From contig NZ_JAMKMS010000020.1 in the NCBI RefSeq assembly GCF_023634655.1, positions 16,817 to 80,816 on the forward strand: a stretch of 64,000 nucleotides of DNA, written 5' to 3'. Positions within the stretch are counted from its first letter, which is position 1, and each line of letters starts with the position of its first letter. The notes beneath the pieces are model-generated. The model was not told where the DNA came from. It did no database searches and saw only the letters and a list, made by a program, of their open reading frames with translations. The stretch comes from Vibrio methylphosphonaticus. Lineage in GTDB: Bacteria > Pseudomonadota > Gammaproteobacteria > Enterobacterales > Vibrionaceae. The position numbers and the translations under genes are program-made. This document shows, piece by piece, positions 33,976-42,538 of this stretch.

Positions 33976-34824
33976 CTAAGGTCGCTCACCTGCGCCCAAA
34001 CGTTTTTCGATATCACTGATCACACTAGGAAGGTCATTAATTGTATCGATTAGGTAGTGTGGCGATGCTTTACCAAGCTTTTCACGTGCTCTCTCGCGAG
34101 CAGCATTCAATGTGGCTTCATCGGCGGCTTGGTATTGTTCTAAGGTTAAACCTGCTTCATTACCCGATAATAACAGCCCGACGGTCCACATTCCGGCGTT
34201 GTGACCCTCTTCAATGCCTGGAGCTGCATCGTCAACCTTTACGCAAGCGCCAACACAGGTGACATTCAGCTCAATCATATTTTTTAGTGCCATAAATGGA
34301 GCAGGGCGACCACCTTGAGGAAGGTCATCCGTTGCCACAATGCAGTCAGGCTCGTAGCCATAGTCTTGCGCGGCAGGAATCAAGACATCCATCACTTCTC
34401 TAGGGTAACCGGAGCAAGAGCCTATTTTGATTCCTTGTTGTTTTAGCCCGTTCACCACATCAATCGCATTGAGGATAGGTTCGGCGTGATCGGCTACTTT
34501 TGCTTTTTGTAGCGGCATAAACGTCGCGTAAATTTGGTCAATATCGCTGTCAGTCATGGTGCGACCGAACTGCTTTTCCCATCGCTGTGCAACGGCTGGC
34601 AAGTGACCGACCGCTTTAATGTGATCCCACTTACCAATACCCATTGGCTCACGTGCTTCGGCAAGTGTAATGTCGAAATCGTAGCCTTGTCTAAAGGCTT
34701 CAACAAAAATGCTGGTGGGTGCGAATGAACCAAAATCAACGATGGTGCCGGCCCAGTCAAAAACGATGGCTTGAACAGGCGACTTAGTGAAGGCGCTTGG
34801 TGTTGCTGAATAGAGATTAGACAT
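33976..34824 (-). CDS. phnX: Phosphonoacetaldehyde hydrolase (phosphonatase)
   Basis: HAD-family enzyme that cleaves the C-P bond of phosphonoacetaldehyde to acetaldehyde and phosphate. The nucleophilic Asp is in VFDWAGTIVD. The cap-domain Lys that forms the Schiff base is in MGIGKWDHIKAVG. The loop SCSGYPREVM is also typical. The frame extends to 34893, but the ATG at 34824 is preferred (AAGGA eight bases upstream), giving 282 residues. It overlaps the end of pbfA by eight bases. Confidence 0.92.
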   Translation of the reverse strand: MSNLYSATPSAFTKSPVQAIVFDWAGTIVDFGSFAPTSIFVEAFRQGYDFDITLAEAREPMGIGKWDHIKAVGHLPAVAQRWEKQFGRTMTDSDIDQIYATFMPLQKAKVADHAEPILNAIDVVNGLKQQGIKIGSCSGYPREVMDVLIPAAQDYGYEPDCIVATDDLPQGGRPAPFMALKNMIELNVTCVGACVKVDDAAPGIEEGHNAGMWTVGLLLSGNEAGLTLEQYQAADEATLNAARERAREKLGKASPHYLIDTINDLPSVISDIEKRLGAGERP

Positions 34825-36190
34825 AATTAAAATCCTTGCATACTTTTGCGATCGCGTGCTCGAAAATATCGAGAGCTTGTGTGAGTTGTTCACGGGTAAT
34901 AATGAGCGGTGGGCTCAACTGTATAACGTTACCTTGCGAGACCTTAAAGCTCAGTCCCTGGTTGAGGCATTGATACAACACGGATTCAGCCTCGTCATAG
35001 GCGCGTTGTTTGGAGACAGGATTGGTCACCAGCTCAACGCCCCATAACAACCCTATTCCGCGTACGTCACCGATCACAGGGTAGGTTGCCTTCATTTGCA
35101 TTAAGCGAGCTTTAACAAACTCACCATCCGCGCGTGTTTTCTCTAGTAATTGCTCGTGTTCGATAGCTTCCATCGTCGCCAATGCTGCCGCACATCCAAC
35201 GGGGCTTTTTTCGTGGGTGTAGTGACCCAGTGATATCTCAGAGGCGGTGTTGTATTTTTCTTTGGTCACCATGGCAGCAATAGGGACTAATCCTCCCCCA
35301 AGTCCCTTACCTATACATAAGATGTCGGGTTCAATATCAAAGGCTTGATAAGTAAACCATTCGCCACTGCGACCCATGCCGTTAGGGATATCATCGATGA
35401 TTAATAAGACGTTATGCTTATCGCAAATCTCTCGAATACGTTGCCAATAGGCTTTGCTTGGTACCTGTACATCAGTATTGCGCACGCCCTCAGCAATGAA
35501 CGCACCGATGCCCCCTTCTTTTTCGATTACATACTCTAAGTAATCCGCGTAATGCACATCACTGCCGTCTTGAGAGGGCAGTGCACCACGGTAAGAGACC
35601 GCGGGTGGAATACGCTCAACTCCAGCCATTAATGGCCCCATGCCTTCACGAAAACAGGCTTCTCCGCCAACGGAAATGGCATCAAGGGAAGCACCATGAA
35701 ATGAGTCCCAAAGTGACACGACTTTGTGACTGCCTGTGATGTAACGAGCCAACTTCAGTGCCATGCCGACAACGGAGGTTCCGCCCGGTGCAAAGAGCAC
35801 TCGGTTTAGGTCGCCGCCACAGATGTCGGTGAGCTTTTCCGCGCATTTGACCGCCGTCTCATTGGTAAAGCGACGGGGAGAAAATGGCAGTGACTGCATT
35901 TGCTCAGTGACGCGCTTAATGATGTGAGGGTGACCATAACCAAGTTGATGGACGTTGTTACCATGAAAATCCATGTATCTTTTGCCACGGGTATCTTGAA
36001 GGTAGATCCCTTCTGCCGCTTGCAGTGAATCAAGGCAAGGCGTTGACATGGATTGATGTAAGAACACGTCAGCATCGCGTTTGAGTAGCGCTTGGGTCGC
36101 TTTATCTTGAATACCAGCTGTCCATTCTTGGCGAGCAGGAGTGTTGTTCACATCGCCCTCACTGCGTAATTGAGTTGCCTGATCTGACAT
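34817..36190 (-). CDS. pbfA: Probable (R)-1-hydroxy-2-aminoethylphosphonate ammonia-lyase PbfA
   Basis: PLP enzyme of the class III aminotransferase fold, 457 residues. The PLP Asp is in LLIIDDIPNGMGRSGEW and the Schiff-base Lys in CIGKGLGGGLVP. A plain aminotransferase would be redundant between phnW and phnX. Established work in Vibrio describes an ammonia-lyase of this fold, PbfA, in exactly this position; it turns (R)-1-hydroxy-2-aminoethylphosphonate into phosphonoacetaldehyde and ammonia. The call rests on family resemblance plus position. The ATG at 36190 overlaps the phnW stop (TAATG) and has GGGAG upstream; a TTG at 36205 is less likely. Confidence 0.8.
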   Translation of the reverse strand: MSDQATQLRSEGDVNNTPARQEWTAGIQDKATQALLKRDADVFLHQSMSTPCLDSLQAAEGIYLQDTRGKRYMDFHGNNVHQLGYGHPHIIKRVTEQMQSLPFSPRRFTNETAVKCAEKLTDICGGDLNRVLFAPGGTSVVGMALKLARYITGSHKVVSLWDSFHGASLDAISVGGEACFREGMGPLMAGVERIPPAVSYRGALPSQDGSDVHYADYLEYVIEKEGGIGAFIAEGVRNTDVQVPSKAYWQRIREICDKHNVLLIIDDIPNGMGRSGEWFTYQAFDIEPDILCIGKGLGGGLVPIAAMVTKEKYNTASEISLGHYTHEKSPVGCAAALATMEAIEHEQLLEKTRADGEFVKARLMQMKATYPVIGDVRGIGLLWGVELVTNPVSKQRAYDEAESVLYQCLNQGLSFKVSQGNVIQLSPPLIITREQLTQALDIFEHAIAKVCKDFNYV

Positions 36191-37293
36191 TATTTGATCT
36201 CCCAATACATTGAGCTCTTCACCGCAGTGATCAGACGTGAGATATCCGCTGGATGTACATCGCCAATGTTACCGATGCGGAAACAGTCAGCATTGGAGAC
36301 TTTCCCTGGGTAAATCACAAAGCCTTGTGCTTTAAGTCGGTTGTAGAACGCTTTGAACCGATAGTCACTGTGCTTTGGTGAGTAGAAAGAGGTGATGATT
36401 GGTGAGTGCAGCTCCTCATGGAGTAATGGCGCAAAGCCTAACGATCGCATGCCTTCCACTAAGGTTTTTTGGTTAGTTTGATAACGCTGATGACGAGCGG
36501 CAATACCGCCTTCGTCCTGTAGCTCTTGCAGTGCTTGGTAAAATGCACGTACGGTATGAGTAGGTGAAGTAAAGCGCCACTTTCCGTGGTTGTTCTCCAT
36601 ACATTGCCATTGGTCATAGAGATCTAATGTCAGGGAGCGAGCTTGCCCTTGGCACTTGTCCAATGAGGTTTTTTTGGCAATGACAAAGCCAAATCCTGGT
36701 ACACCTTGAATGCATTTGTTGGCCGAGCTGATCATAAAGTCGATGCCTAAGTCACCGATATCCATAGGAATGCCACCAAAGCTGGACATCGCATCTAGGA
36801 TCACGGTTTTGTCATGTTGCTTTGCTAGTTTGATGACCGCTTCAATCGGGTTGAGCATGCCAGTGGTGGTTTCACAATGCACAATGGCAATATGAGTAAT
36901 ATCTGTATCATTTTCTAGTGCGTTCTGCACCGCATCTAAGCTTGGCTGTTGGGTTTCACCCAGCGAGATGACGCAAGTCGGAATCGAGAGATAGTCTGCA
37001 ATTTGCGCAATGCGAGCACCGTAAGCGCCGTTATCGATGACCAAAAGTTTGTCATTCTTGCCAAGTGCGCTGCCGATGGTCGCTTCAACAGAGGCCGTGC
37101 CGCTGCCTTGCATGAGCACACTGGTATAGCCGGGTTGACGAGTCGCCAATTGTGTTAGCGATGAGCGAATGACCTCAACGACGTCTTTGTTGTAGTCGTC
37201 ATCCCATGTGCACCAATCTTTAAGCATCGCTTGTCGAACGGTTTCAGAGGTAGAAAGTGGGCCGGGCGTTAGCAGTAAGTATTCGTTTTTCAT
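36190..37293 (-). CDS. phnW: 2-aminoethylphosphonate-pyruvate transaminase
   Basis: PLP aminotransferase (fold type I, class V) that converts 2-aminoethylphosphonate and pyruvate to phosphonoacetaldehyde and alanine. The N-terminus NEYLLLTPGPLSTSETVR and the PLP Lys in SSANKCIQGVPGFGFV are diagnostic. The frame opens at a GTG (37299), but the ATG at 37293 gives 367 residues, the family length. It is the first gene of phnW-pbfA-phnX and has a PhnR-type operator 15 bp upstream of the start. Confidence 0.94.
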   Translation of the reverse strand: MKNEYLLLTPGPLSTSETVRQAMLKDWCTWDDDYNKDVVEVIRSSLTQLATRQPGYTSVLMQGSGTASVEATIGSALGKNDKLLVIDNGAYGARIAQIADYLSIPTCVISLGETQQPSLDAVQNALENDTDITHIAIVHCETTTGMLNPIEAVIKLAKQHDKTVILDAMSSFGGIPMDIGDLGIDFMISSANKCIQGVPGFGFVIAKKTSLDKCQGQARSLTLDLYDQWQCMENNHGKWRFTSPTHTVRAFYQALQELQDEGGIAARHQRYQTNQKTLVEGMRSLGFAPLLHEELHSPIITSFYSPKHSDYRFKAFYNRLKAQGFVIYPGKVSNADCFRIGNIGDVHPADISRLITAVKSSMYWEIK

Positions 37294-37307
37294 TATCACT
37301 TCTCATA

Positions 37308-37321
37308 TTGGACTATACCAA
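37308..37321. promoter_or_regulatory. PhnR operator candidate before phnW
   Basis: TTGGACTATACCAA: imperfect palindrome sharing the pattern TTGGT..ATACCAA with two other sites in this locus. GntR/UTRA regulators bind such sites. Confidence 0.65.
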
Positions 37322-37507
37322 GTTGTTGTGGCTACTCTAGCAATCCTTTTTATTGTTCGTAAAGGGGGAGCAAATAGATTTAATAAAAGCTTCACAGTTC
37401 GAAATGTTGCGAAAATCGTTGTCATCGAATTGGTCATAAATCGTCGTCAAACTGCCATTTTATGTTCATTTAATCGTCATAAATGAGAATTACCGTGTAA
37501 ATAGAAA

Positions 37508-37521
37508 CTGGTACATACCAA
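37508..37521. promoter_or_regulatory. PhnR operator candidate before the binding-protein gene
   Basis: CTGGTACATACCAA: matches the phnW site at 11 of 14 positions and lies about 85 bp before the binding-protein start. The 313-bp divergent region 37294-37606 contains this site, the phnW site and both promoters, but no gene. Confidence 0.65.
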
Positions 37522-37606
37522 TTTGGGTGTGACCGTCAATGATGACTTTAAAGGTGACGTGCAGATAAACAGCGAGTCGCCACAAAAAATGAAACTGGAG
37601 ATGGAA

Positions 37607-38614
37607 ATGAAAAACCGTTTGATGAAAGGGACACTGGCAACGTTGGTTTCTTTGTGGGCAACGAATGCTTTGGCTGCCACGGAAGTGACGGTGTATACCG
37701 CTTTTGAAACGGATATTCTTGCGAAATACAAGAATGCGTTTGAAAATGAAAACCCAGATATAAAAATCAACTGGGTGCGAGATTCGACGGGAATCATGAC
37801 GGCTAAATTGTTGGCAGAAAAAAATAATGCTCGCGCAGAGGTTGTGTGGGGGCTTGCTGGTTCTTCTATGGCACTGTTGAAAGAGGAAGGCATTCTTAAG
37901 CCATATACACCGAAAGGCATCGAAAATTTAAATGCTAACTTAAACGATCCGCAATCAAGCCAAGCCTGGTTTGGTAATGACGCGTTTTTTAATGCGGTGT
38001 GCTTTAATGAAATTGTCGCCAAACAGCTGGATTTACCGAAACCGCAGTCATGGGAAGACTTAACAAACCCAGTTTACAAAGGTCATATCGCGATGCCAAA
38101 CCCTGCTTCATCAGGGACGGGCTATATGCAAGTGTCTGCTTGGTTACAAAATATGGGTGATGACCAAGCTTGGAATTACATGCAAAAGCTAGACGATAAC
38201 ATAGCGCATTATACGCATTCAGGCTCGAAGCCTTGTGTTCAAGCCGGTATGGGTGAAGTCGCAATTGGTATTTCTATGGCAAGCCGTGGAGCGAAGTTGA
38301 AAACGCAAGGCGCACCGTTGGATGTGATTGTGCCAGCTGGTATTGGTTGGGAATCTGAAGCCGTAGGTCTTGTTAAAGAATCTGATGCGGCCAAACGTGT
38401 GGTTGATTGGTCTGTATCCAAAGCGGCGAATGAGCTGTATATCGAAATGTACCCGGTAGTGGGTCATAAAGAGGTCAAAGCAACCGCCAGTAACTTCCCG
38501 AATGTTCAAGAAGCGATGGCAGATATGGACTTCGGCAAGATGGGGACCGACCGTGCCGATGTACTAAAAACGTGGTCGCAAAAATTTGATGCAAAATCGG
38601 AACCAAAATCGTAA
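37607..38614 (+). CDS. 2-aminoethylphosphonate ABC transporter substrate-binding protein
   Basis: Periplasmic binding protein of the iron(III)/thiamine/phosphonate type 2 class (TIGR03261-like), 335 residues. The signal peptide ends at TNALAATEV. Mature sequence starts VTVYTAFETDILAKYKNAFE. Other family strings are NPASSGTGYMQ and GIGWESEAVGLVK. The open frame begins further upstream; the ATG at 37607, with GGAG six bases before it, gives a proper signal peptide. Its location opposite phnW and before the ATPase/permease genes indicates aminoethylphosphonate as the ligand. Confidence 0.88.
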   Translation: MKNRLMKGTLATLVSLWATNALAATEVTVYTAFETDILAKYKNAFENENPDIKINWVRDSTGIMTAKLLAEKNNARAEVVWGLAGSSMALLKEEGILKPYTPKGIENLNANLNDPQSSQAWFGNDAFFNAVCFNEIVAKQLDLPKPQSWEDLTNPVYKGHIAMPNPASSGTGYMQVSAWLQNMGDDQAWNYMQKLDDNIAHYTHSGSKPCVQAGMGEVAIGISMASRGAKLKTQGAPLDVIVPAGIGWESEAVGLVKESDAAKRVVDWSVSKAANELYIEMYPVVGHKEVKATASNFPNVQEAMADMDFGKMGTDRADVLKTWSQKFDAKSEPKS

Positions 38615-38666
38615 TCAAGTAATCGTAATTTCGATGACGAATACGGAGTCGAAGCTATCGTAACGG

Positions 38667-38692
38667 AAGGAAGGCATACGCCTTCCTTTTTT
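38667..38692 (+). terminator. Terminator after the binding-protein gene
   Basis: AAGGAAGGC, loop ATAC, GCCTTCCTT, then a T run: a strong rho-independent terminator. The ATPase gene downstream therefore has its own promoter and operator. Confidence 0.88.
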
Positions 38693-38779
38693 ATTGACCA
38701 TTCTATCTTCATCAACCATAAAACTGAAACCAAGCTGATATAAAACTGTCATTGCAATGAAATATAGCCAATTTAACAT

Positions 38780-38793
38780 TGGTATATACCATT
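38780..38793. promoter_or_regulatory. PhnR operator candidate before the transporter ATPase gene
   Basis: TTGGTATATACCAT: the most symmetric of the three related sites, ten bases before the ATPase start. It is the only element between the terminator and that gene. Confidence 0.68.
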
Positions 38794-38803
38794 TGGAGAG
38801 TGA

Positions 38804-39952
38804 ATGATGACAGTATCCAACCCCTATTTAGATATTAAAAATGTGGTAAAGAAATTTGGCCAGTTTACGGCATTGAAAGAGATCTCATTGTCGATTGAAC
38901 GCGGCGAGTTTGTGTGTTTTCTTGGCCCATCTGGTTGCGGAAAAACCACATTGTTACGTGCCATTGCGGGTCTGGATCTTCCTACCTCTGGACGTATTTG
39001 CCAAGACGACAAAGAAACCACTTTTTTACCGCCGGAGAAACGCGATTTCGGCATCGTCTTTCAGTCTTACGCACTATTTCCTAACCTCACTGTACAAGAA
39101 AATATTGCCGTGGGTTTAAAAAATCAGGGCTTATCCAATAAAGAAGCCTTGGAAAAAGTTGAGCATTGGCTAGAGATGATCGGCCTGCCTACTTCTGGTA
39201 ACAAGTTTCCTAACCAATTGTCTGGTGGTCAGCAACAACGAGTTGCTCTTGCTCGAGCTCTAGCCTTATCTCCAGGCTTATTACTTCTTGATGAGCCGCT
39301 ATCAGCGCTTGATGCGAAAGTACGTACTCACCTTCGTGATGAGATTTGCCAAATGCAACGTCGTTTAGGTATCACTACGATTATGGTTACACATGACCAA
39401 GAAGAAGCCTTATCGATGGCTGATCGTATTGTTGTTATGAACCATGGGGTGATTGAACAAGTTGGAACTCCGCAAGAAATTTATGAAGCGCCGGCTACTC
39501 GCTTTGTTGCCGATTTTGTTGGCAGCATGAACTTTGTTGAGGCGTCGGTTGCATCAAGTCAATCATTGAGAGTCGCTGAGTCTATGCTAGAGCTTCCAAC
39601 GTTGGAAAACATGGCGTTAAAACAAGGTGATATTTTTGACTTAGCCGTTCGCCCAGAGAATATTCAATTTGTCAAGCGAGCGAGCAACGCGATCCCGGTG
39701 CGTATCCTTTCAAAAGAATTTCAAGGCGCGTATTACCGAGTTGAAGCCGCGATGCAAAACGCGCCTATGGCGGCACCACTGCATATTGATGTTCCAGTGA
39801 AAGAAGCGAAACATTTAAACCTGCGCCGTAACGACATTTGTTATATCGAGTTTGGTGAAGTGGGTTTACGAGGCTACCTACGGGAGAGTCATGTATTCAA
39901 GGTCGCGTCTGACACGACGATGGATACTCACGCATCCACCCAAGCGGCTTAG
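38804..39952 (+). CDS. 2-aminoethylphosphonate ABC transporter ATP-binding protein
   Basis: Cytoplasmic ATPase of 382 residues (PotA/FbpC-like class, TIGR03265/PhnT-like). Walker A GPSGCGKTTLLRAIAGLD, signature LSGGQQQRVALARAL, Walker B LLLLDEPLSALDA, switch His in MVTHDQEEA. The C-terminal TOBE-like region follows residue 240. The permease gene starts three bases after the stop, so the two are translated together. Confidence 0.9.
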   Translation: MMTVSNPYLDIKNVVKKFGQFTALKEISLSIERGEFVCFLGPSGCGKTTLLRAIAGLDLPTSGRICQDDKETTFLPPEKRDFGIVFQSYALFPNLTVQENIAVGLKNQGLSNKEALEKVEHWLEMIGLPTSGNKFPNQLSGGQQQRVALARALALSPGLLLLDEPLSALDAKVRTHLRDEICQMQRRLGITTIMVTHDQEEALSMADRIVVMNHGVIEQVGTPQEIYEAPATRFVADFVGSMNFVEASVASSQSLRVAESMLELPTLENMALKQGDIFDLAVRPENIQFVKRASNAIPVRILSKEFQGAYYRVEAAMQNAPMAAPLHIDVPVKEAKHLNLRRNDICYIEFGEVGLRGYLRESHVFKVASDTTMDTHASTQAA

Positions 39953-39955
39953 GAG

Positions 39956-41686
39956 TTGACAATGTACGCTAATACAACGCTATCATTCGGTGATACGCTT
40001 AAAAGTCGAGTGGTACTACTGCGTGCCAAAATGAGTCAAGACAACTGGATTCTATTGAGTTTGTTGTTGTTTATTTTTGTGTCAATGACGCTATTTATCA
40101 TCATGCCATTGTGGGCGATGATGAAGAAAAGCGTACAAAATAGTGACGGCGAGTTTGTTGGGATGGATAACTTCTCAACCTATTTTGCGACAGATAGTCT
40201 TTGGGTATCGCTAACCAATACCTTTACGGTCGGTCTTATTGTCACCTTGGTTGTTGGCGCCCTTGCTTTTGGTTACGCGTATGCATTGACTCGAACCTGT
40301 ATGCCCTTTAAAGGTGTGTTTCGGTTTATGGGCTCTGCGCCGATACTCGCTCCATCACTACTCCCGGCCATCAGCTTGATCTATTTATTTGGTAATCAAG
40401 GTGTTGCTAAAGAGTTTCTCCAAGGTCACTCTATCTATGGAGTCATCGGTATTTCTTTGGGGTTGATTTTTTGGACGTTTCCTCACGCACTCATGATATT
40501 AACGACGTCCTTGCGTACGTCAGATGCACGTTTATATGAAGCGGCGAGAGCGTTGAAAACGTCTCCAATCAAAACCTTTTTTATGGTGACGTTACCCGCC
40601 GCTAAATACGGGTTGATCAGCACGTTGATCGTGGTGTTTACGTTAGTGGTGTGTGACTTCGGTGTACCAAAAGTCATTGGTGGCAGCTACAACGTATTGG
40701 CCACGGATATTTTCAAGCAAGTCGTGGGTCAACAGAACTTCTCAATGGGTGCGGTCACCAGTATCTTGTTGTTATTACCAGCTATTTTAGCCTTCGCTGT
40801 GGACCGCTGGGTGCAAAAGAAGCAAAAAAGCATGCTTGATTCGCGTTCCGTCCCTTATCAACCAGAACCTAATAAACTTCGTGACAACATTAGTTTGGTT
40901 TATTGCTTGGTGATTTCCTTTGCTGTCATTGCCGTGCTTGGTATGGCGGTATATGGGTCATTGGTCACGTTCTGGCCATGGAATAAAACGTTGACGTTGA
41001 ATAACTACAATTTTGCAGAGATGAGTACGTACGGATGGACGCCTTATTTTAACTCATTGAAGCTTGGATTGTGGACCGCGATTGTGGGTTCTGTCGTGAT
41101 TTTCTTAGGTGCTTATGGCATTGAAAAAGGACGAGCATTTGGCCCACTGCGACAGTGGATGCAAATGATGAGCGTGATTCCAATGGCTGTGCCCGGTTTG
41201 GTACTTGGTTTAGGCTACATTTTTTACTTCAATGATGCCAATAACCCGCTGGGCGTACTGTACGGCACTATGGCCTTTTTAGTGATTAATACGGTCGTAC
41301 ATTATTATACTGTTGGACATATGACGGCATTAACTGCGCTGAAGCAGTTACCAAGTGAAATTGAAGCGACGGCAGCGTCGGTCAAATTGCCTCAATATAA
41401 GCTGTTTTTTAAGGTAACGTTACCTTGTTGTATGCCTGCGGTATTAGATATAGCGATATATTTATTTATCAATGCTTTAACAACGACATCGGCAGTAGTA
41501 TTCTTATATTCAACCCAAACAATTCCGGCGTCTGTTTCGGTATTGAACATGGATGATGCTGGGCAGACTGGCTCTGCGGCAGCAATGGCAGTGATGATTA
41601 TGATCTCTGCGGCTGCAGCAAAACTGCTGCATATGGTTGTGGGTAAGCTGCTTGATGGGAAAACTCAAGCGTGGCGAAATCGATAA
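39956..41686 (+). CDS. 2-aminoethylphosphonate ABC transporter permease, fused double domain
   Basis: Inner-membrane permease of 576 residues containing two complete binding-protein-dependent transport domains in one chain (TIGR03262-like; separate PhnU and PhnV in Salmonella). The two ATPase-contact loops are seen as EAARALKTSPIKTFFMVTLP and EATAASVKLPQYKLFFKVTL. About twelve membrane helices. One chain therefore serves as both halves of the channel. Confidence 0.9.
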   Translation: MTMYANTTLSFGDTLKSRVVLLRAKMSQDNWILLSLLLFIFVSMTLFIIMPLWAMMKKSVQNSDGEFVGMDNFSTYFATDSLWVSLTNTFTVGLIVTLVVGALAFGYAYALTRTCMPFKGVFRFMGSAPILAPSLLPAISLIYLFGNQGVAKEFLQGHSIYGVIGISLGLIFWTFPHALMILTTSLRTSDARLYEAARALKTSPIKTFFMVTLPAAKYGLISTLIVVFTLVVCDFGVPKVIGGSYNVLATDIFKQVVGQQNFSMGAVTSILLLLPAILAFAVDRWVQKKQKSMLDSRSVPYQPEPNKLRDNISLVYCLVISFAVIAVLGMAVYGSLVTFWPWNKTLTLNNYNFAEMSTYGWTPYFNSLKLGLWTAIVGSVVIFLGAYGIEKGRAFGPLRQWMQMMSVIPMAVPGLVLGLGYIFYFNDANNPLGVLYGTMAFLVINTVVHYYTVGHMTALTALKQLPSEIEATAASVKLPQYKLFFKVTLPCCMPAVLDIAIYLFINALTTTSAVVFLYSTQTIPASVSVLNMDDAGQTGSAAAMAVMIMISAAAAKLLHMVVGKLLDGKTQAWRNR

Positions 41687-41746
41687 AATTAGTGGTGCTT
41701 TGGCACACCGCAGCGACACGTCGTTGATAGAAATTAAGGATACTAC

Positions 41747-42460
41747 GTGCAATACGTAAAGATTAAAGATGCGCTGGTGGAGCAGATAGAGTCCGGTATG
41801 TTGATGCCAAGACAAAAGTTGCCTGCCGAGCGTAAATTAGCGGAGTCGTTTGATACAACGCGAGTCACATTGCGAGAAGCATTGTCGCTGTTAGAAGCGG
41901 AAGGTCGTATTTTTAGAGAAGATCGTCGAGGTTGGTTTATTTCACCAGAACCGCTGAAGTACGATCCCACTGAAACCCTAAACTTTACCAATATGGCGTT
42001 GAGCCAGAACCGTCAGCCACACACTACGCTGGTAGCAGCAAAAGCGATGATGGCGACGAAAAAAGCCGCAGAGTTACTTAATCTGCCGCCATTTTCGGAT
42101 ATTTTCCGCGTTGATCGCGTCCGGTATTTGGAAGATAGACCTGTTGTGTTTGTGACGAACTACATTCGTACTGAGCAGTTTCCTAACTTGCTTAGCCATG
42201 ATTTGTCTTTATCCTTGACCGATATTTATCGAGAGCAATATGGCGTGGCGTACAGCAAGGTTAAGTATCGAGTGAGCACCACCTCTCTATTGGGCGAAAT
42301 GGCGCAGGCTCTGCGTGCAACGTCCGGCACGCCGGCAATGATGGTAGAGCGAATTAATTACAATCAACATGGCGAACTTATTGACTGTGATATCGAATAT
42401 TGGCGCCATGATGCGATCAGTATTGAGTCTATTGCTCAGTTGCAGTCAAACCATAGTTAG
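41747..42460 (+). CDS. phnR: GntR-family regulator of phosphonate utilisation PhnR
   Basis: 237 residues: an N-terminal winged helix (QKLPAERKLAESFDTTRVTL then REALSLLEAEGRI) and a UTRA ligand-binding domain from about residue 85 (FRVDRVRYLEDRPVVFVTNY). The GTG start at 41747 is supported by AAGGA seven bases before it. It is last in the transporter unit. It is the evident owner of the three TTGGT..ATACCAA sites; the inducer is presumably aminoethylphosphonate or a product. Confidence 0.88.
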   Translation: MQYVKIKDALVEQIESGMLMPRQKLPAERKLAESFDTTRVTLREALSLLEAEGRIFREDRRGWFISPEPLKYDPTETLNFTNMALSQNRQPHTTLVAAKAMMATKKAAELLNLPPFSDIFRVDRVRYLEDRPVVFVTNYIRTEQFPNLLSHDLSLSLTDIYREQYGVAYSKVKYRVSTTSLLGEMAQALRATSGTPAMMVERINYNQHGELIDCDIEYWRHDAISIESIAQLQSNHS

Positions 42461-42472
42461 AAGCATGCCATT

Positions 42473-42496
42473 GAGCGTGGTTTAACCGCCACGCTC
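42473..42496 (+). terminator. Weak hairpin after phnR
   Basis: GAGCGTGG and CCACGCTC around an eight-base loop; no strong T run. It separates phnR from the DMT transporter gene. Confidence 0.45.
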
Positions 42497-42538
42497 GCGC
42501 CTTTCTATCCCATCTAACACCGATTAAAGGAACTCACA

